DNA from: Dactylosporangium siamense
GTDB taxonomy: Bacteria; Actinomycetota; Actinomycetes; Mycobacteriales; Micromonosporaceae
Assembly (NCBI RefSeq): GCF_016862795.1
Contig: NZ_BONQ01000050.1
Coordinates: 186,001-250,000, forward strand
Reading direction: 5' to 3'
Length of the DNA: 64,000 nucleotides
A model generated the notes under the pieces. The model saw only the letters and a program-made list of their open reading frames with translations. It did not search any database and was not told the origin of the DNA. Positions 1 to 8,898 of the stretch are shown here, piece by piece (positions within the stretch are counted from its first letter, which is position 1; every line of letters starts with the position of its first letter). The translations under genes were made by a program, and so were the position numbers.

Positions 1-4
1 TGAC

Positions 5-16
5 GAAATCGATTTC
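5..16. promoter_or_regulatory. candidate LacI-type operator
   Basis: GAAATCGATTTC is a perfect 12-bp palindrome with a central CG, the usual form of LacI-family operators. It lies about 50 bp before the first gene of an operon that encodes its own LacI regulator (start 4709). The assignment is inference; the window begins 4 bp upstream, so a second half-site or the promoter may be cut off. Confidence 0.5.
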
Positions 17-67
17 TTGGACTTCACTGTGCCCGACCGCTTCTCAACGGAGAGGGACAGCACGCTT

Positions 68-1384
68 ATGAACATTCCGTTCCGCAAGGTCGCGCTGGTC
101 ATCGCGACAGCCGCGATGACGGCGACCGCCCTTGTGGGTTGTTCCAGCGACAAGGACGCCAAGTCCGGTGACCAGTCGCTCGAGATCGCTTACTGGAATT
201 ACGGCCCCGCCGCCGAAAGCGGCAACAAGGCCACGGCCGACGCCTTCATGGCGGCGCACGCCGGAGTGAACGTCACCCTGACCCCGGTCACCGGCGAGAA
301 CTGGGGCACCTACTACGCCAACGTCGCGACGCTCATCGCCTCCGGGAAACACCCCGACCTCATGGTCATCTCCGGCGAGGGCGCCCAGTTCGTGCACGCC
401 AACAAGCTCGTGGTCCCGATCAACAAGTACATCGACAAGGACCCCGAGGCCAAGACCCTCCTCGCCGACATCGCACCCGGCCTCATCGACGGCTTCAAGG
501 TCAAGGGCGACATCGTCACCCTGACCTACGGCTGGAACGACATGGTCGTCTACTACAACACCGACGTGTTCAAGAAGGCCGGGGTCGACCCGCCGAAGGC
601 CGACTGGACCTGGGACGACTTCAAGGCCACCGCCAAGAAGCTCACCGCCGACACCAACGGCGACGGCAAACCCGACCAGTACGGCTTCACCTGGGCCAGC
701 AACGAGATCTTCCCCGGCATCATGCCGTGGGTCGCCAACGCCGGCGGCAACCTCACCAGCGACGACGTCTGCTCGGCCACTGCCGACACCCCCCAGGTCA
801 ACAAGGCCGTGTCGTTCCTGCGCGGGCTCATCACCGACGGCATCGCACCCGCACCGATGCCGATGAGCGACGTGTTCACCCGCTTCCAGAACGGCCAGAT
901 CGCGATGTTCGGCGCCGGCCGGTGGCCCATCGGCACGTTCGTCCCCGCCGGGTTCAAGGCGTTCGACATCCAGCTCTACCCCAAGGGCGACACCTACAAG
1001 ACCGTCTTCGGCGGCGCCGGCTACCCCATCCTCAAGTCGTCGAAGAACCCGGACCTCGCCTGGGAGTACCAGAAGTTCACCCTGAGCGACGCCATCGAGC
1101 AGCAGTACGTCGGCACCCCTGACAAGCCCGGCGACTCCATCCCGTCGCGCCGCTCGGTCGCCCAGACGATCTCCAAGGTCGGCGTCCCGCCGGCGAACTC
1201 GGACCTGTTCTACAACAGCATCGACAAGTACCCGACCCTCGTGCCGTACCCCGCCCCCGCGAAGTACAGCACCTTCGAGTCCACCGTCCTCCGCCACCTG
1301 CAACTGATCTTCGCCGGTGAGGCTTCGGTCTCCGACGGCCTCAAGAACATGCAGGGTGAACTCAGCAGCATCGTCACCTGCTGA
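68..1384 (+). CDS. sugar ABC transporter substrate-binding lipoprotein
   Basis: A 438-aa extracellular solute-binding protein (family 1) that captures a sugar or oligosaccharide outside the membrane for the two permeases encoded next. The N-terminus is a lipoprotein signal: charged MNIPFRK, a hydrophobic stretch, then ALVGC with the lipidated Cys at residue 25. The mature part has family features (YWNYGP early, GWNDMVVYYN near residue 160, GGAGYPI in the C-terminal lobe). I chose the ATG at 68 over an in-frame ATG at 17 because GGAGAGGGA sits just before it and because it places the signal peptide at the terminus. First gene of an operon reaching 8825. The ligand cannot be read from sequence. 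Confidence 0.93.
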   Translation: MNIPFRKVALVIATAAMTATALVGCSSDKDAKSGDQSLEIAYWNYGPAAESGNKATADAFMAAHAGVNVTLTPVTGENWGTYYANVATLIASGKHPDLMVISGEGAQFVHANKLVVPINKYIDKDPEAKTLLADIAPGLIDGFKVKGDIVTLTYGWNDMVVYYNTDVFKKAGVDPPKADWTWDDFKATAKKLTADTNGDGKPDQYGFTWASNEIFPGIMPWVANAGGNLTSDDVCSATADTPQVNKAVSFLRGLITDGIAPAPMPMSDVFTRFQNGQIAMFGAGRWPIGTFVPAGFKAFDIQLYPKGDTYKTVFGGAGYPILKSSKNPDLAWEYQKFTLSDAIEQQYVGTPDKPGDSIPSRRSVAQTISKVGVPPANSDLFYNSIDKYPTLVPYPAPAKYSTFESTVLRHLQLIFAGEASVSDGLKNMQGELSSIVTC

Positions 1385-1409
1385 CCGGCGCGAACCCGCA
1401 AGGCGGATC

Positions 1410-2360
1410 ATGAGCACCAGCAAGACGCCCCGGTCCGGGGTCGGCGGCCAGCCCGTCGCCGCCCCCGGCCCCCGGGTCCACCGCCGCCGCGGCGGCGACG
1501 GCATCCCGGCCCTCGCCTTCCTCACCCCGTCGATCGTCACCTTCCTCGTCTTCGTCCTCGCCCCGACCGTGGGCGTGCTCGTGCTGAGCTTCTACGACTG
1601 GAACCTGCTCAGCGACGGCACGTTCGTCGGCCTGGACAACTTCGACCGGCTCGTCCACGACGACCGCCTGCTCGGCGTCTACGGCTCGACCACCTACATG
1701 GCGCTGGCCATCCTCGCCGTCAACGTCGTCGCCGGGCTCCTGCTCGCCGTCCTGCTGGAGAGCCGGATGCCGGCCTGGCTGCGCGGCTTCTTCCGGCTGT
1801 CGTTCCTGTTCCCGTTCGTGGTGTCCGCCTCGGCGGTCGCCCTGATCTGGCGGTTCCTGCTCAACAAGGACCTCGGCCTGGTCAATTACCTGCTCGGGTT
1901 GCTGCACGTCGACCGGATCGACTGGCTCGGCTCGTCGGCGTTCGCGCCCGTCTCGGTCATCATCGTCAGCTCCTGGAAGACGATCGGCTTCTCGATCCTG
2001 GTGTACATCGCCGGCCTCCAGTCGATCCCGCCGCAGCTGAAGGAGGCCGCGATCGTCGACGGCGCCAACGCCTGGACCCGCTTCTGGCGGATCACCTTCC
2101 CGCTGCTGTCACCGACGATCTTCTTCCTGGTCGTGATCAACACGATCAACTCGTTCCAGATCTTCGCCGAGCCCAGGGTGCTGACCCAGGGCGGGCCGGG
2201 CGACGCCAGCCGCACGATCGTGGAATATCTCTACGACCGCGCGTTCGGCGACTTCGACCTCGGCTACGCCTCCGCCATCGGCATCACCTTCACGCTGGTG
2301 CTGATCGTGCTGACCGCGATCCAGTTCCGGCTCTCACGCAGATGGACGTACTACGAGTGA
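1410..2360 (+). CDS. sugar ABC transporter permease (MalF/UgpA type)
   Basis: A 316-aa inner-membrane permease with about six hydrophobic segments after a basic N-terminal tail. The coupling-loop EAA signature begins EAAIVDGA near residue 212 and continues to a FPLLSP end, where the ATPase would dock. ATG at 1410 follows AAGGCGG by about 4 bases; an upstream in-frame ATG (1317) overlaps the previous gene and adds a non-membrane tail. It forms a heterodimer with the next permease. No ATP-binding subunit is encoded in this operon; many actinobacterial sugar importers use a shared MsiK-type ATPase, which would explain that (inference). Confidence 0.93.
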   Translation: MSTSKTPRSGVGGQPVAAPGPRVHRRRGGDGIPALAFLTPSIVTFLVFVLAPTVGVLVLSFYDWNLLSDGTFVGLDNFDRLVHDDRLLGVYGSTTYMALAILAVNVVAGLLLAVLLESRMPAWLRGFFRLSFLFPFVVSASAVALIWRFLLNKDLGLVNYLLGLLHVDRIDWLGSSAFAPVSVIIVSSWKTIGFSILVYIAGLQSIPPQLKEAAIVDGANAWTRFWRITFPLLSPTIFFLVVINTINSFQIFAEPRVLTQGGPGDASRTIVEYLYDRAFGDFDLGYASAIGITFTLVLIVLTAIQFRLSRRWTYYE

Positions 2361-3193
2361 GTCGCCTCAGCCGTACCGGCTCCCGCATCGCCACGTTCGT
2401 GATCCTGGGCATCGCGGCGCTCGCGATCACCGCGCCGTTTCTGTGGATCTTCCGCGGGGCGTTCTCCGGCTCCGACGCGGAGCTCTACCGCCTGCCCCCG
2501 ACGTTCGACCCGGCCAACGTCACCACCGACAACTTCGGCAAGGTCACCGACCAGGTCCCGTACTTCCGGTTCTTCCTCAACTCGATCATCGTGTCCACGA
2601 CGATCACCGTCGCCCAGGTCATCACCTGTTCGACGGCTGCCTACGCGTTCGCCCGGCTGCACTTCAAGGGCAAGGGCGTGCTGTTCGCGGTCGTCATCGG
2701 CTCGCTGATGATCCCGATCCAGGTGACGATCGTGCCGCTGTTCCTGGTCATGTCGAAGCTCGGGCTGACCAACACGCTGTGGGCGCTGATCCTGCCGGGG
2801 ATCTTCAGCGCCTTCGGGATCTTCCTGCTGCGCCAGCACTTCCTGGCACTGCCGATGGAGATCGAGGAGGCGGCGAAGCTCGACGGCGCCGGACACCTGC
2901 GCACGTTCGCCCGGATCATCCTGCCGCTGTCCGGGCCGTCGATCGCGACGCTGGCGATCCTGTGCTTCACGTACTGGTGGAACGACCTGCTCCTGCCGCT
3001 CGTCATGATCAGCGACACGGAGCGGCAGACCCTGCCGGTCGGCCTGGTGCTGCTCGCCGGGCGGTTCTCCACCGGCTCGCTGGGCACGATCGCGGCCGGC
3101 ATCGCGATGGCGATCGTCCCGGTGCTGATCGTGTTCATCCTGGCGCAGCGCTACATCGTGCAGTCCATCGCATCGAGCGGATTGAAGCTATGA
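2357..3193 (+). CDS. sugar ABC transporter permease (MalG type)
   Basis: Second permease of the importer, 278 aa from GTG 2357 (or 283 aa from ATG 2342). I prefer 2357 because its GTGA overlaps the previous stop by 4 bp, the arrangement repeated through this operon. The EAA loop starts EEAAKLDGAG near residue 170. Hydrophobic segments are spread along the protein, with MalG-typical IPIQVTIVPLF and a TYWWNDLLLPLV segment. It works with the preceding permease and the lipoprotein at 68. Confidence 0.92.
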   Translation: MSRLSRTGSRIATFVILGIAALAITAPFLWIFRGAFSGSDAELYRLPPTFDPANVTTDNFGKVTDQVPYFRFFLNSIIVSTTITVAQVITCSTAAYAFARLHFKGKGVLFAVVIGSLMIPIQVTIVPLFLVMSKLGLTNTLWALILPGIFSAFGIFLLRQHFLALPMEIEEAAKLDGAGHLRTFARIILPLSGPSIATLAILCFTYWWNDLLLPLVMISDTERQTLPVGLVLLAGRFSTGSLGTIAAGIAMAIVPVLIVFILAQRYIVQSIASSGLKL

Positions 3194-3831
3194 CCACCGC
3201 ACTGGCCCCCTCCACCGTTCCCGGTCTCGCCACCCGCGCGGCCGTGCTGTGCTGGCACGAGCTGCCGCGCAGCCTCGCCGCCGGCGGCGCATGGCTCGCC
3301 GCGACGGTGCCGCTGCTGCTGGCCGCCCTCGCCGGCGCCCCGGGCTGGATCCTCGCGCTCGCGGCCGTGCCGCCCGCGCTGGTCCTGACCGGCCTGGCGG
3401 CCTTCGCGGCCACCGTCGCCCGTGGTGACGGTCCCCGGCTGGCGCTGCTGCGCCGCGTGGATCCGGTGCTGGCGCTGCTCCTCGCGGGTGGCGCGGGCCT
3501 GGCCGCCCTCGGGCTGACCGCGGGTGGTCCGGCCGCGCTCGCCGGTGGCGCCGGCGGGGCGGTGCTGCTGCTCGTCGCCCCGTATGCGCTCGCCTACGGC
3601 GCCCTGCGGGACCGGCGCGGTCTGGCGGCGCTGCGCGGCGGCGCGATCCTGGTCGCGTTCCGGCCCGCCTGGGCGTTCGCGCTGGTCGTGCTCGCCGGCG
3701 CGGGTGGCCTCCTCGCCGTCGCGTCGGCCGGGATCCTCGCCGTCGTGGTGCTGCCGCTGCTCCTGGCGGTCGCCTCGGCCATGACGGCAGCTCTGCTGGA
3801 CGAGATCGACGCCCTGCAGGGCCGGGCATGA
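3190..3831 (+). CDS. multi-pass membrane protein, YesL/DUF624-like
   Basis: A 213-aa protein made almost entirely of Ala/Leu/Gly/Val-rich hydrophobic segments (about five or six helices) with short Arg-rich loops. Its ATGA start overlaps the upstream permease stop and its end overlaps the next gene, so it is translated with the sugar importer. DUF624 (YesL) membrane proteins are often found in carbohydrate ABC operons and the size fits, but I see no diagnostic motif. A role as accessory transporter component is inference from context. Confidence 0.65.
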   Translation: MTTALAPSTVPGLATRAAVLCWHELPRSLAAGGAWLAATVPLLLAALAGAPGWILALAAVPPALVLTGLAAFAATVARGDGPRLALLRRVDPVLALLLAGGAGLAALGLTAGGPAALAGGAGGAVLLLVAPYALAYGALRDRRGLAALRGGAILVAFRPAWAFALVVLAGAGGLLAVASAGILAVVVLPLLLAVASAMTAALLDEIDALQGRA

Positions 3832-4712
3832 TCGACCGGATCGACCCGGAACTCGTGTCCGGGCTTGCGAACACCCTCACCGCGCACCTGCCCGACGGGT
3901 TTCTCGACGTCGCCACGGTACGAGCCATCGACGACCAGTTGCGGGTCGAGACGGCACCCGCGGCGCCCCCGCGGGTGGTCACGCTCGAGGGCGGCCTTGA
4001 GCTGCGGGTGCACGGACCGCTGCACGGCGGCGCCTGCCTGCTGTGGATCCACGGCGGTGGGATGTTCCTGGGCAGCGCCCGCACCGAGGACGCGTACTGC
4101 GCCGACCTCGCCGCCCGGCTCGGCGTGCCCGTCGTCGCGGTGAACTACCGGCTCGCGCCGGAACACCCGCATCCCGCGCCGCTGCACGACTGCCGGGCCG
4201 CGCTGCACTGGTGCGCCCGGCACGCCGGCCGGGTCGTCGTCGCCGGGGGCAGCGCCGGCGGTGGGCTCGCCGCCGCGCTGTGCCTGCTGACCCGCGACGA
4301 GGACGGCCCGCCGATCGCCGCCGCGCACCTGTACTACCCGATGCTCGACGACCGGCGGGACACCCCGAGCGCGCGGACGGACCCGCCGGTGTGGAACCGG
4401 CGCCTGGCCGACCTCGCCTGGGCCGCGTACCTCGGCGGCCGGCCCGCCGACGCCCTCGCCGCCCCGGCCCGCGCGACCGACCTGCGCGGGCTGCCACCGA
4501 CGTATCTCGACGTCGGCGACCTCGACCTGTTCCGCGACGAGGACGCCGCCTACGCGGCCCGGCTCGCCGACGCGGGGGTCCCGGTGCGCTTCGCACTGGT
4601 GCCCGGCGCCGTGCACGCCTTCGAACTCATCGCCCCCGACGCCGCGATCGGCCGGGCCACCCGCGAACGCCGGCTGCTCGCCCTCGCCCACGACCTCAAC
4701 GGTGCCGCATGA
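3828..4712 (+). CDS. alpha/beta hydrolase, HSL-type esterase
   Basis: A 294-aa esterase of the hormone-sensitive-lipase/GDXG group. It has the oxyanion motif HGGG (in LLWIHGGGMFLG, about residues 72-80) and the nucleophile elbow GGSAGG (Ser near residue 143). A Asp region DVGDLDLFRDED and a C-terminal His in GAVHAFEL complete the triad. It would hydrolyse an ester, possibly an acylated sugar or aglycone brought in by the linked transporter; that substrate is inference. Four-base overlaps on both sides (ATGA at 3828 and 4709) embed it in the operon. No signal peptide, so cytoplasmic. Confidence 0.9.
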   Translation: MIDRIDPELVSGLANTLTAHLPDGFLDVATVRAIDDQLRVETAPAAPPRVVTLEGGLELRVHGPLHGGACLLWIHGGGMFLGSARTEDAYCADLAARLGVPVVAVNYRLAPEHPHPAPLHDCRAALHWCARHAGRVVVAGGSAGGGLAAALCLLTRDEDGPPIAAAHLYYPMLDDRRDTPSARTDPPVWNRRLADLAWAAYLGGRPADALAAPARATDLRGLPPTYLDVGDLDLFRDEDAAYAARLADAGVPVRFALVPGAVHAFELIAPDAAIGRATRERRLLALAHDLNGAA

Positions 4713-5707
4713 CACAGCCTCCGATGGTGACGATCTACCAGGTGGCCGCCCGGGCCGGGGTCTCACCGGCGACCGTGAGCCGGGTCATGAACGGCACGAA
4801 GGTGTCCGCGGAGTCCGAACGCCTCGTCCGCGCGGCCGCCGCCGAGCTGGCGTTCACCCCGAACCGGACCGCGCGCCGGCTGCGCGGCCAGACCTCCGAG
4901 GTGATCGCGCTGATCATCCCGGACATCGAGAACCCGTTCTTCACCGCGCTGGCCCGTGGCGTGGAGAACCGGGCCCGGGCCGCGGGTTACTCCGTGGTGC
5001 TGTGCAACACCGACGACGACCCGGCGCGGGAGGCGACGTACATCGACATCGCGCTCGCCGAACACATGGCGGGGGTGATCCTCGCGCCCGCCGACGACGC
5101 CAGTGACGTCAGCCGGCTCATCGCGAGCAACCGGCCGGTCGTCGCCGTCGACCGCAGCCTGCACCGGCCCGACATCGACGCCGTCACCGTCGACAACCGC
5201 GCCGGAGGGCTGTCGGCGGCCGAGTCGCTGTTCGCGGCCGGGTTCTCCCGGGTCGGCTGCATCACCGGGCCGAGCTCGGTGGAGACCGCGCAGCTGCGCA
5301 TGGAGGGCTGGCGGCGGGCCACCCGGCGCGGCCGCGACGCGGTGGGTGACGACACGCTGCTGCGCTACGCCGACTACCGCGTCGACGGCGGGCGGGCCGC
5401 GATGGCGGACCTGCTCGGGCTGCCGGAGCCGCCGGACGCGGTGTTCGTCGCCAACAACCTGATGGCCGCCGGCGCCCTCGAGGCGTTGCACGACGCCGGG
5501 CTCGCCCCACCGCGCTTCGGGCTGGCGGTCTTCGGCGACCTGCCGTTCGCGTCGTTCGACCGGCGTGGCATCCGGGTCGTGCCGCTGCCCGCCCGGGAGC
5601 TCGGCGAGGCCGCCGCGGGCCTGCTGCTGGACCGCATCGCCGGCGACGACGGCCCCGCGCGGACCGTGGTCCTGCGCACCGACCACAGACTGCAGGAGCA
5701 GCGGTGA
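4709..5707 (+). CDS. LacI-family transcriptional regulator
   Basis: A 332-aa repressor. The N-terminal helix-turn-helix (TIYQVAARAGVSPATVSRVM, residues 8-27) and hinge (FTPNRTARRLRG) are followed by a periplasmic-binding-like sensor domain beginning IALIIPDIENPFF. It is encoded inside the operon it probably controls, with ATGA overlap upstream and GTGA overlap downstream. The likely target is the palindrome at 5-16. The inducer is probably the transported sugar or a phosphorylated intermediate (inference). Confidence 0.95.
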   Translation: MTQPPMVTIYQVAARAGVSPATVSRVMNGTKVSAESERLVRAAAAELAFTPNRTARRLRGQTSEVIALIIPDIENPFFTALARGVENRARAAGYSVVLCNTDDDPAREATYIDIALAEHMAGVILAPADDASDVSRLIASNRPVVAVDRSLHRPDIDAVTVDNRAGGLSAAESLFAAGFSRVGCITGPSSVETAQLRMEGWRRATRRGRDAVGDDTLLRYADYRVDGGRAAMADLLGLPEPPDAVFVANNLMAAGALEALHDAGLAPPRFGLAVFGDLPFASFDRRGIRVVPLPARELGEAAAGLLLDRIAGDDGPARTVVLRTDHRLQEQR

Positions 5708-7191
5708 AGGCCTTCCTGGGCGTGGACATCGGCACGTCGAGCAGCAAGGGCGTCCTCGTCGACGCGGCCGGGCGGGTCCTCGCCACGGCGGTCCGCGAGC
5801 ACGAGGTGCACCGCCCGTTCCCCGGCCACGTCGAGATGGACGGCGAGGTGTGGTGGGCCGAGTTCACGTCGATCGCGGCCGAGCTGACCACCGGCGCCCC
5901 GGACGCCGAGGTCGCCGCCGTCGGGGTGAGCGGGATGGGGCCGTGCGTCCTGCTCACCGACGCCGCCGGCGTCCCGCTGCGCCCGGCGATCCTGTACGGC
6001 GTCGACACCCGCGCGACCGCGCAGATCGAGGCCATGTCGGCGGAGCTCGGCGGCCCCGAGGCGATCCTGGCCCGCTGCGGGTCGGCGCTGTCCTCGCAGG
6101 CGGTCGGGCCGAAGCTGCGCTGGGTCGCCGAGCACGAGCCCGGCCACTGGCGGCAGGCCCGGCGGCTGTTCATGCCGGCGTCGTGGCTGGCGTACCGGCT
6201 CACCGGCGCCTACACCCTCGACTTCCACTCGGCGAGCCAGTGCACGCCGCTGTTCGACACGCACGCCCTCGACTGGCACGCGCCGTGGGTGGCCCGCATC
6301 GCACCGGACCTGGAGCTGCCGCGCCTGGCCTGGTCCGACGAGGTCGCCGGGGTGACCCGGGCAGCGGTGTCGGGCATCCCCGCCGGTACCCCCGTCATCA
6401 CCGGGAGCATCGACGCCTGGACCGAGGCGGTCAGTGTCGACGCGCAGAACCCCGGGGACCTGATGCTCATGTACGGCACGACGATGTTCCTCATCGCGAC
6501 CGTCCGCGCGCCGCTCACGTCGCCGGCGATGTGGGGCACCGTCGGCGCGTTGCCGGGATCCCGCAACCTGGCCGGCGGGATGGCCACGTCGGGTGCGCTC
6601 ACCGGCTGGCTGCGCGACCTCGTCGGCGCGCCCGACTTCACCGGGCTCCTCGCCGCGGCGGAGGCGTCCGGTCCCGGCGCGCGGGGGCTGCTGATGCTGC
6701 CGTACTTCGCCGGTGAACGCACCCCGCTGATGGACCCCGACGCCCGCGGCGTCATCGCCGGGCTGACCCTCGAACACACGCGGGGCGACCTGTACCGGGC
6801 CGCGCTGGAGGCGACCGCGTTCGGCGTGCGGCACAACGTGGAGGCGCTGCGCGCCGCCGGCGCGTCCGTCGAGCGGGTCGTGGCCGTCGGCGGCGGCACC
6901 CGCGGCGGGCTGTGGACCCGCATCGTCAGCGACGTCACCGGCCTGCCGCAGGTCGTGCCCGCGATCACGATCGGGGCGAGCTACGGCGCCGCGTATCTGG
7001 CCGCGCGCACGAGCGTCGCGGCCCGCATCGCCGACTGGAACCCACCGGAGGTCACCGTCGTGCCGGACCCGGCGACCCGCGCCGGCTACGACGAGCTGTA
7101 CGCGCTGTACCGCGAGCTGTACCCCGCCACCCGCACCATCGCCCACACGCTCGCCGCACGGCAGCGCTTCGCAACGGAGGACGCACCATGA
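5704..7191 (+). CDS. FGGY-family carbohydrate kinase
   Basis: A 495-aa sugar kinase with the two-lobed FGGY fold. The N-terminal phosphate motif VDIGTSSSKGVLVD is at residues 5-18. A C-terminal adenosine-binding motif (AVGGGTRGGLW, near residue 400) and the GERTPLMDPDARG region are also present. The family includes xylulo-, ribulo-, fuculo- and glycerol kinases; the adjacent isomerase makes a ketopentose or 6-deoxyketose substrate likely. Start is a GTG overlapping the LacI stop (GTGA). Exact specificity is not readable. Confidence 0.9.
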   Translation: MKAFLGVDIGTSSSKGVLVDAAGRVLATAVREHEVHRPFPGHVEMDGEVWWAEFTSIAAELTTGAPDAEVAAVGVSGMGPCVLLTDAAGVPLRPAILYGVDTRATAQIEAMSAELGGPEAILARCGSALSSQAVGPKLRWVAEHEPGHWRQARRLFMPASWLAYRLTGAYTLDFHSASQCTPLFDTHALDWHAPWVARIAPDLELPRLAWSDEVAGVTRAAVSGIPAGTPVITGSIDAWTEAVSVDAQNPGDLMLMYGTTMFLIATVRAPLTSPAMWGTVGALPGSRNLAGGMATSGALTGWLRDLVGAPDFTGLLAAAEASGPGARGLLMLPYFAGERTPLMDPDARGVIAGLTLEHTRGDLYRAALEATAFGVRHNVEALRAAGASVERVVAVGGGTRGGLWTRIVSDVTGLPQVVPAITIGASYGAAYLAARTSVAARIADWNPPEVTVVPDPATRAGYDELYALYRELYPATRTIAHTLAARQRFATEDAP

Positions 7192-8825
7192 CCCCCTACG
7201 TTCTGCCCGCCCCGCCCTCCCGCCCCACCGCGGAGCCGAACACGGCGTACCTCATCGCGAGCGGCGACCTGCGCCCGAAGGCGAACCTCGCCGGCTGGCC
7301 CACCCAGGTGCGGATGGAGGCCGACGTGACGGCCGCGTTCGCCGAGCTCGGCTGGACGGTGCGCCGGGCCAACCCGGTCGACCCGGAAACCGGGCACGGC
7401 TTCATCTCCAGCCAGCGGATGGGCCTGGAGGTGTTCAAGAGCATCCCCGCCGACGCGCCGCTGATCGTGGCTGAGGCGGTCTGGCAGTACAGCCACCACG
7501 TCCTGGCGGGGCTGCGCACCCACCGCGGCCCGATCCTCACCGTCGCGAACTTCGCCGGCACCTGGCCCGGCCTGGTCGGGCTGCTCGGCCTCAACGCCGG
7601 CATGGCGAAGATGGGCGTCGCCTACTCGACGATCTGGAGCGTCGACTTCACCGACGACTGGTTCAAGGAGGGGCTGCGCAGCTGGACCTCGACGTGGCAG
7701 ATCCCGCACGACCAGTCCCACGTGCGGCCGCTGCCGCCGCTCGGGTCGTCCCCGGAGGTCGACCTCGGCCAGGCCCTGGCCCGCCAGCTGCTCGCCGACA
7801 AGGCCATCATCGGCGTCTTCGACGAGGGCTGCATGGGCATGTACAACGCGATCATCGACGACGAGCTGCTCAACCCGATCGGCGTCTACAAGGAGCGGCT
7901 CTCCCAGAGCGCCCTGTGGGCCGAGATGCTCACCGTCGACGACGCCGAGGCCGACGCGGTCGGGCAGTGGCTGCTGGACGCCGGGATGACGTTCCGCCTC
8001 GGCACCGACGAGGCCACCGAGCTCACCGCGGCGCAGCTGCGCTGGCAGTACAAGATGTACATCGCGGCGCTGCGCATCAGCGACGACTTCGGTCTCGACG
8101 CCGTCGGCATCCAGTACCAGCAGGGCCTCAAGGACCTCTCGCCCGCCTCCGACCTCGCCGAGGGCCTGCTCAACAACGTCGCCCGCCCGCCGGTCACGTC
8201 GCGCGACGGCGCCCGGGTGCTGTGGGATGGCCGGGCGCTGCCGCACTTCAACGAGGCCGACGAGGGCGTCGCCGTCGACGCGCACGTCACCAACCGCATC
8301 TGGACCGCGATGGGCCTCGACCCGGCGACCACCCTGCACGACGTGCGCTGGGGCGAGAACTACGACGGCGAGTTCGTCTGGGTCTGGGAGATCTCCGGTT
8401 CCGTCCCCCCGTCGCACCTCACCGGCGGCTACGCGGGCGCCGTCGGCTGGCGGCAGGACCCGGTGTACTTCCCGCTCGGCGGCTCCACGATCAAGGGTGT
8501 CTGCCGCCCGGGTGAGGTCGTCTGGAGCCGGGTGTTCGTCCAGGGCGGCGCGCTGCACGTGGACCTCGGGCGGGCCTCGGCGGTCGCGCTGCCGGACGCG
8601 GAGACGCAGCGGCGCTCCGAGGCCACCACGCCGGCCTGGCCGATCATGCACGCGGTCCTGCACGGCGTGAACCGCGACCAGTTCATGGCCCGGCACAAGG
8701 CCAACCACCTCAACGTGGCCTACGCCCCGGACGCCGCCACCGCCGACCGGGCGCTGCTGGTGAAGGCGGCCCTGTTCGCCGAGCTCGGCGTGCAGGTCCA
8801 CCTCTGCGGCGACACCGCCCTCTGA
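7188..8825 (+). CDS. L-fucose/L-arabinose isomerase-like protein
   Basis: A 545-aa protein resembling the fucose/arabinose isomerase superfamily: RMGLEVFKSIP, a central IIGVFDEGCMGMYNAIIDDE segment with candidate metal-binding acids, and a C-terminal part containing VYFPLGGSTIKG and HKANHLNVAY. Members convert an aldose to its ketose in the cytoplasm, and the ketose would be phosphorylated by the FGGY kinase encoded just upstream. ATG 7188 has GGAGG 7 bases upstream and overlaps the kinase stop. Last gene of the operon, followed by a hairpin. Actual substrate unknown. Confidence 0.82.
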   Translation: MTPYVLPAPPSRPTAEPNTAYLIASGDLRPKANLAGWPTQVRMEADVTAAFAELGWTVRRANPVDPETGHGFISSQRMGLEVFKSIPADAPLIVAEAVWQYSHHVLAGLRTHRGPILTVANFAGTWPGLVGLLGLNAGMAKMGVAYSTIWSVDFTDDWFKEGLRSWTSTWQIPHDQSHVRPLPPLGSSPEVDLGQALARQLLADKAIIGVFDEGCMGMYNAIIDDELLNPIGVYKERLSQSALWAEMLTVDDAEADAVGQWLLDAGMTFRLGTDEATELTAAQLRWQYKMYIAALRISDDFGLDAVGIQYQQGLKDLSPASDLAEGLLNNVARPPVTSRDGARVLWDGRALPHFNEADEGVAVDAHVTNRIWTAMGLDPATTLHDVRWGENYDGEFVWVWEISGSVPPSHLTGGYAGAVGWRQDPVYFPLGGSTIKGVCRPGEVVWSRVFVQGGALHVDLGRASAVALPDAETQRRSEATTPAWPIMHAVLHGVNRDQFMARHKANHLNVAYAPDAATADRALLVKAALFAELGVQVHLCGDTAL

Positions 8826-8862
8826 GGTTCCGCGTCCGCCTGGGTTTCCGCAGGCTGCAGGC

Positions 8863-8885
8863 CCCTCGGCGTTGCCGGGGGTTTG
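8863..8885 (+). terminator. rho-independent terminator after the sugar operon
   Basis: CCCTCGGC and GCCGGGGG pair as an 8-bp stem (one T-G wobble) around a GTT loop, followed by TTTG. It lies 38 bp after the last sugar-operon stop and immediately before the next promoter. Confidence 0.6.
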
Positions 8886-8891
8886 TAGCCT
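8886..8891 (+). promoter_or_regulatory. -10 box for a leaderless start (TPR protein)
   Basis: TAGCCT lies 7 nt before the ATG at 8899, so transcription would begin at or next to the start codon. No ribosome-binding site is present, which fits a leaderless mRNA. Confidence 0.5.
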
Positions 8892-8898
8892 GCGGGAC

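Noticed and set aside
44-1540. Long minus-strand reading frame opposite the solute-binding protein
   Set aside because: Arg/Val/Gly-rich translation with no motif; the codon third positions follow the plus-strand gene. It is an antisense shadow typical of GC-rich DNA.
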